From assembly GCA_003567615.1 (NCBI GenBank), contig PWZC01000442.1, positions 1-5,703 of the forward strand: a stretch of 5,703 bases of DNA, read 5' to 3'. Below, in pieces: positions 5,083-5,703 of this stretch (its first letter is position 1; each line of letters begins with the position of its first letter). The position numbers and the translations under genes are program-made. The notes beneath the pieces are model-generated. The model ran no database searches, was not told the DNA's origin, and saw only the letters and a list, made by a program, of their open reading frames with translations. The DNA is from Gemmatimonadota bacterium (GTDB lineage Bacteria; Gemmatimonadota; Gemmatimonadetes; Longimicrobiales; Gaopeijiaceae).

Positions 5083-5703
5083 CTACAGCTCCACCCGCCG
5101 CAGAAGCTGGGCGTTCAGCGCCACGATGACCGTGCTCGCCGACATGAGGACCGCTCCCACGGCCGGGGTCAGGAGGATATCCCACCCCGCCAGGACGCCT
5201 GCGGCCAGGGGAATGGCGACGATGTTGTAGCCCGCCGCCCACCAGAGGTTCTGAAGCATCTTCCGGTAGGTGGCCTTGGAGAGGGTGAGGATCCGCGGGA
5301 TGTCCCGGGGGTCGGAGCGGACCAGGACGATGTGTCCCGCCTCCACGGCCACATCCGTGCCGGCACCGACGGCGATGCCGATGTCGGCGGTGGCCAGAGC
5401 CGGGGCGTCGTTCACTCCATCCCCCACCATGGCAACCCGCTTCCCTTGGGCCTGGAGTTCCTTGACCTTGGAAGCCTTGTCCTCGGGAAGGACCTGGGCG
5501 AAGACGGTCTCGATCCCCAGCTCCCTGGCCACGGCCCGGGCCACCTCCTCCGAGTCCCCGGTGAGCATGGCCACCTCGAGTCCCTCTTCCTTGAGTCGGT
5601 CCACGGCCTCCTTGCTCTCGTCCCGAATGGCGTCGGCCACGGCGAAGACCGCCAGCGCCTCTCCATCCCGGAGGAGATAGATGGCCGCCCGGCCATGCTC
5701 GCC
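5083..5703 (-). CDS. copB: Heavy-metal P-type ATPase, CopB-like (P1B-3), C-terminal part
   Basis: The last 206 residues of a metal-exporting P1B ATPase, cut by the right window edge; its start, CPx motif and phosphorylation site lie outside. Numbering from the edge, visible hinge and ATP-domain motifs are MLTGDSE at 46-52 and GDGVNDAPAL at 94-103. The last two membrane helices carry both metal-site signatures of subgroup P1B-3: N152-x5-GYN(158-160)-x4-P165 and P180-x6-MSAST(187-191)-x5-N197. This subgroup, represented by CopB, exports copper (Cu2+ or Cu+) or Ag+ from the cytoplasm, whereas the common CopA group has MxxSS in the last helix. The TAG stop at 5083-5085 gives a normal short C-terminus, LLRRVEL. 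A GTG at 5640 is only an internal codon, as the frame stays open and matches the family to the edge. Metal preference is inferred from the signature; the CPH motif that would settle it is not in view. Confidence 0.92.
   Translation of the reverse strand, partial: GEHGRAAIYLLRDGEALAVFAVADAIRDESKEAVDRLKEEGLEVAMLTGDSEEVARAVARELGIETVFAQVLPEDKASKVKELQAQGKRVAMVGDGVNDAPALATADIGIAVGAGTDVAVEAGHIVLVRSDPRDIPRILTLSKATYRKMLQNLWWAAGYNIVAIPLAAGVLAGWDILLTPAVGAVLMSASTVIVALNAQLLRRVEL

Noticed and set aside
5083..5640. Reading the ATPase fragment as a complete small protein starting at GTG 5640
   Set aside because: The frame continues open to the window edge with family-like sequence (AAIYLLRDGEALAVFAVADAI), so the GTG is an internal valine codon of a truncated-by-window gene.

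Overview
The window is GC-rich bacterial chromosome, densely coded, with ordinary housekeeping and envelope genes. The G/C-rich third codon positions, GTG starts, and a large secreted S9 peptidase whose signal peptide ends in an 'SA|Q' site would fit a lineage such as Gemmatimonadota. That placement is only an impression: no rRNA or other phylogenetic marker is present. I see no mobile element, CRISPR array, tRNA or rRNA.

Layout. Three plus-strand genes fill positions 12-2518: uppP (undecaprenyl-diphosphatase), a membrane-anchored rhodanese-like protein, and an unrecognised single-pass membrane protein. Spacers are 12 and 38 bases, so they probably form one transcription unit whose promoter lies left of the window. 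A minus-strand block faces them: a long secreted prolyl-oligopeptidase-type (S9) peptidase at 2616-4853, and, entering from the right edge, the C-terminal third of a CopB-type (P1B-3) copper/silver ATPase at 5083-5703. The convergent junction at 2519-2615 holds a long imperfect hairpin that fits a transcription end.

How the genes relate. UppP recycles the lipid carrier of cell-wall synthesis in the inner membrane. The rhodanese and the unknown protein are both predicted to be anchored in that membrane by one N-terminal segment, but the sequence shows no shared pathway. On the minus strand the ATPase and the peptidase have no obvious functional link. The 229-base gap between them, with a good sigma70-like promoter of its own, suggests that the peptidase is transcribed separately.

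The least ordinary stretch is the peptidase leader (about 4854-5015). It has a -35/-10 pair with 17-base spacing, a perfect palindrome in the spacer overlapping the -10, two perfect 8-bp hairpins with a smaller one between them, and a 16-bp tandem repeat whose units each carry CCGT-C-ACGG, ending 20 bases before the start codon. This looks like a regulated leader, but I cannot assign it to a known class. I found no convincing evidence of a new multi-gene system here.
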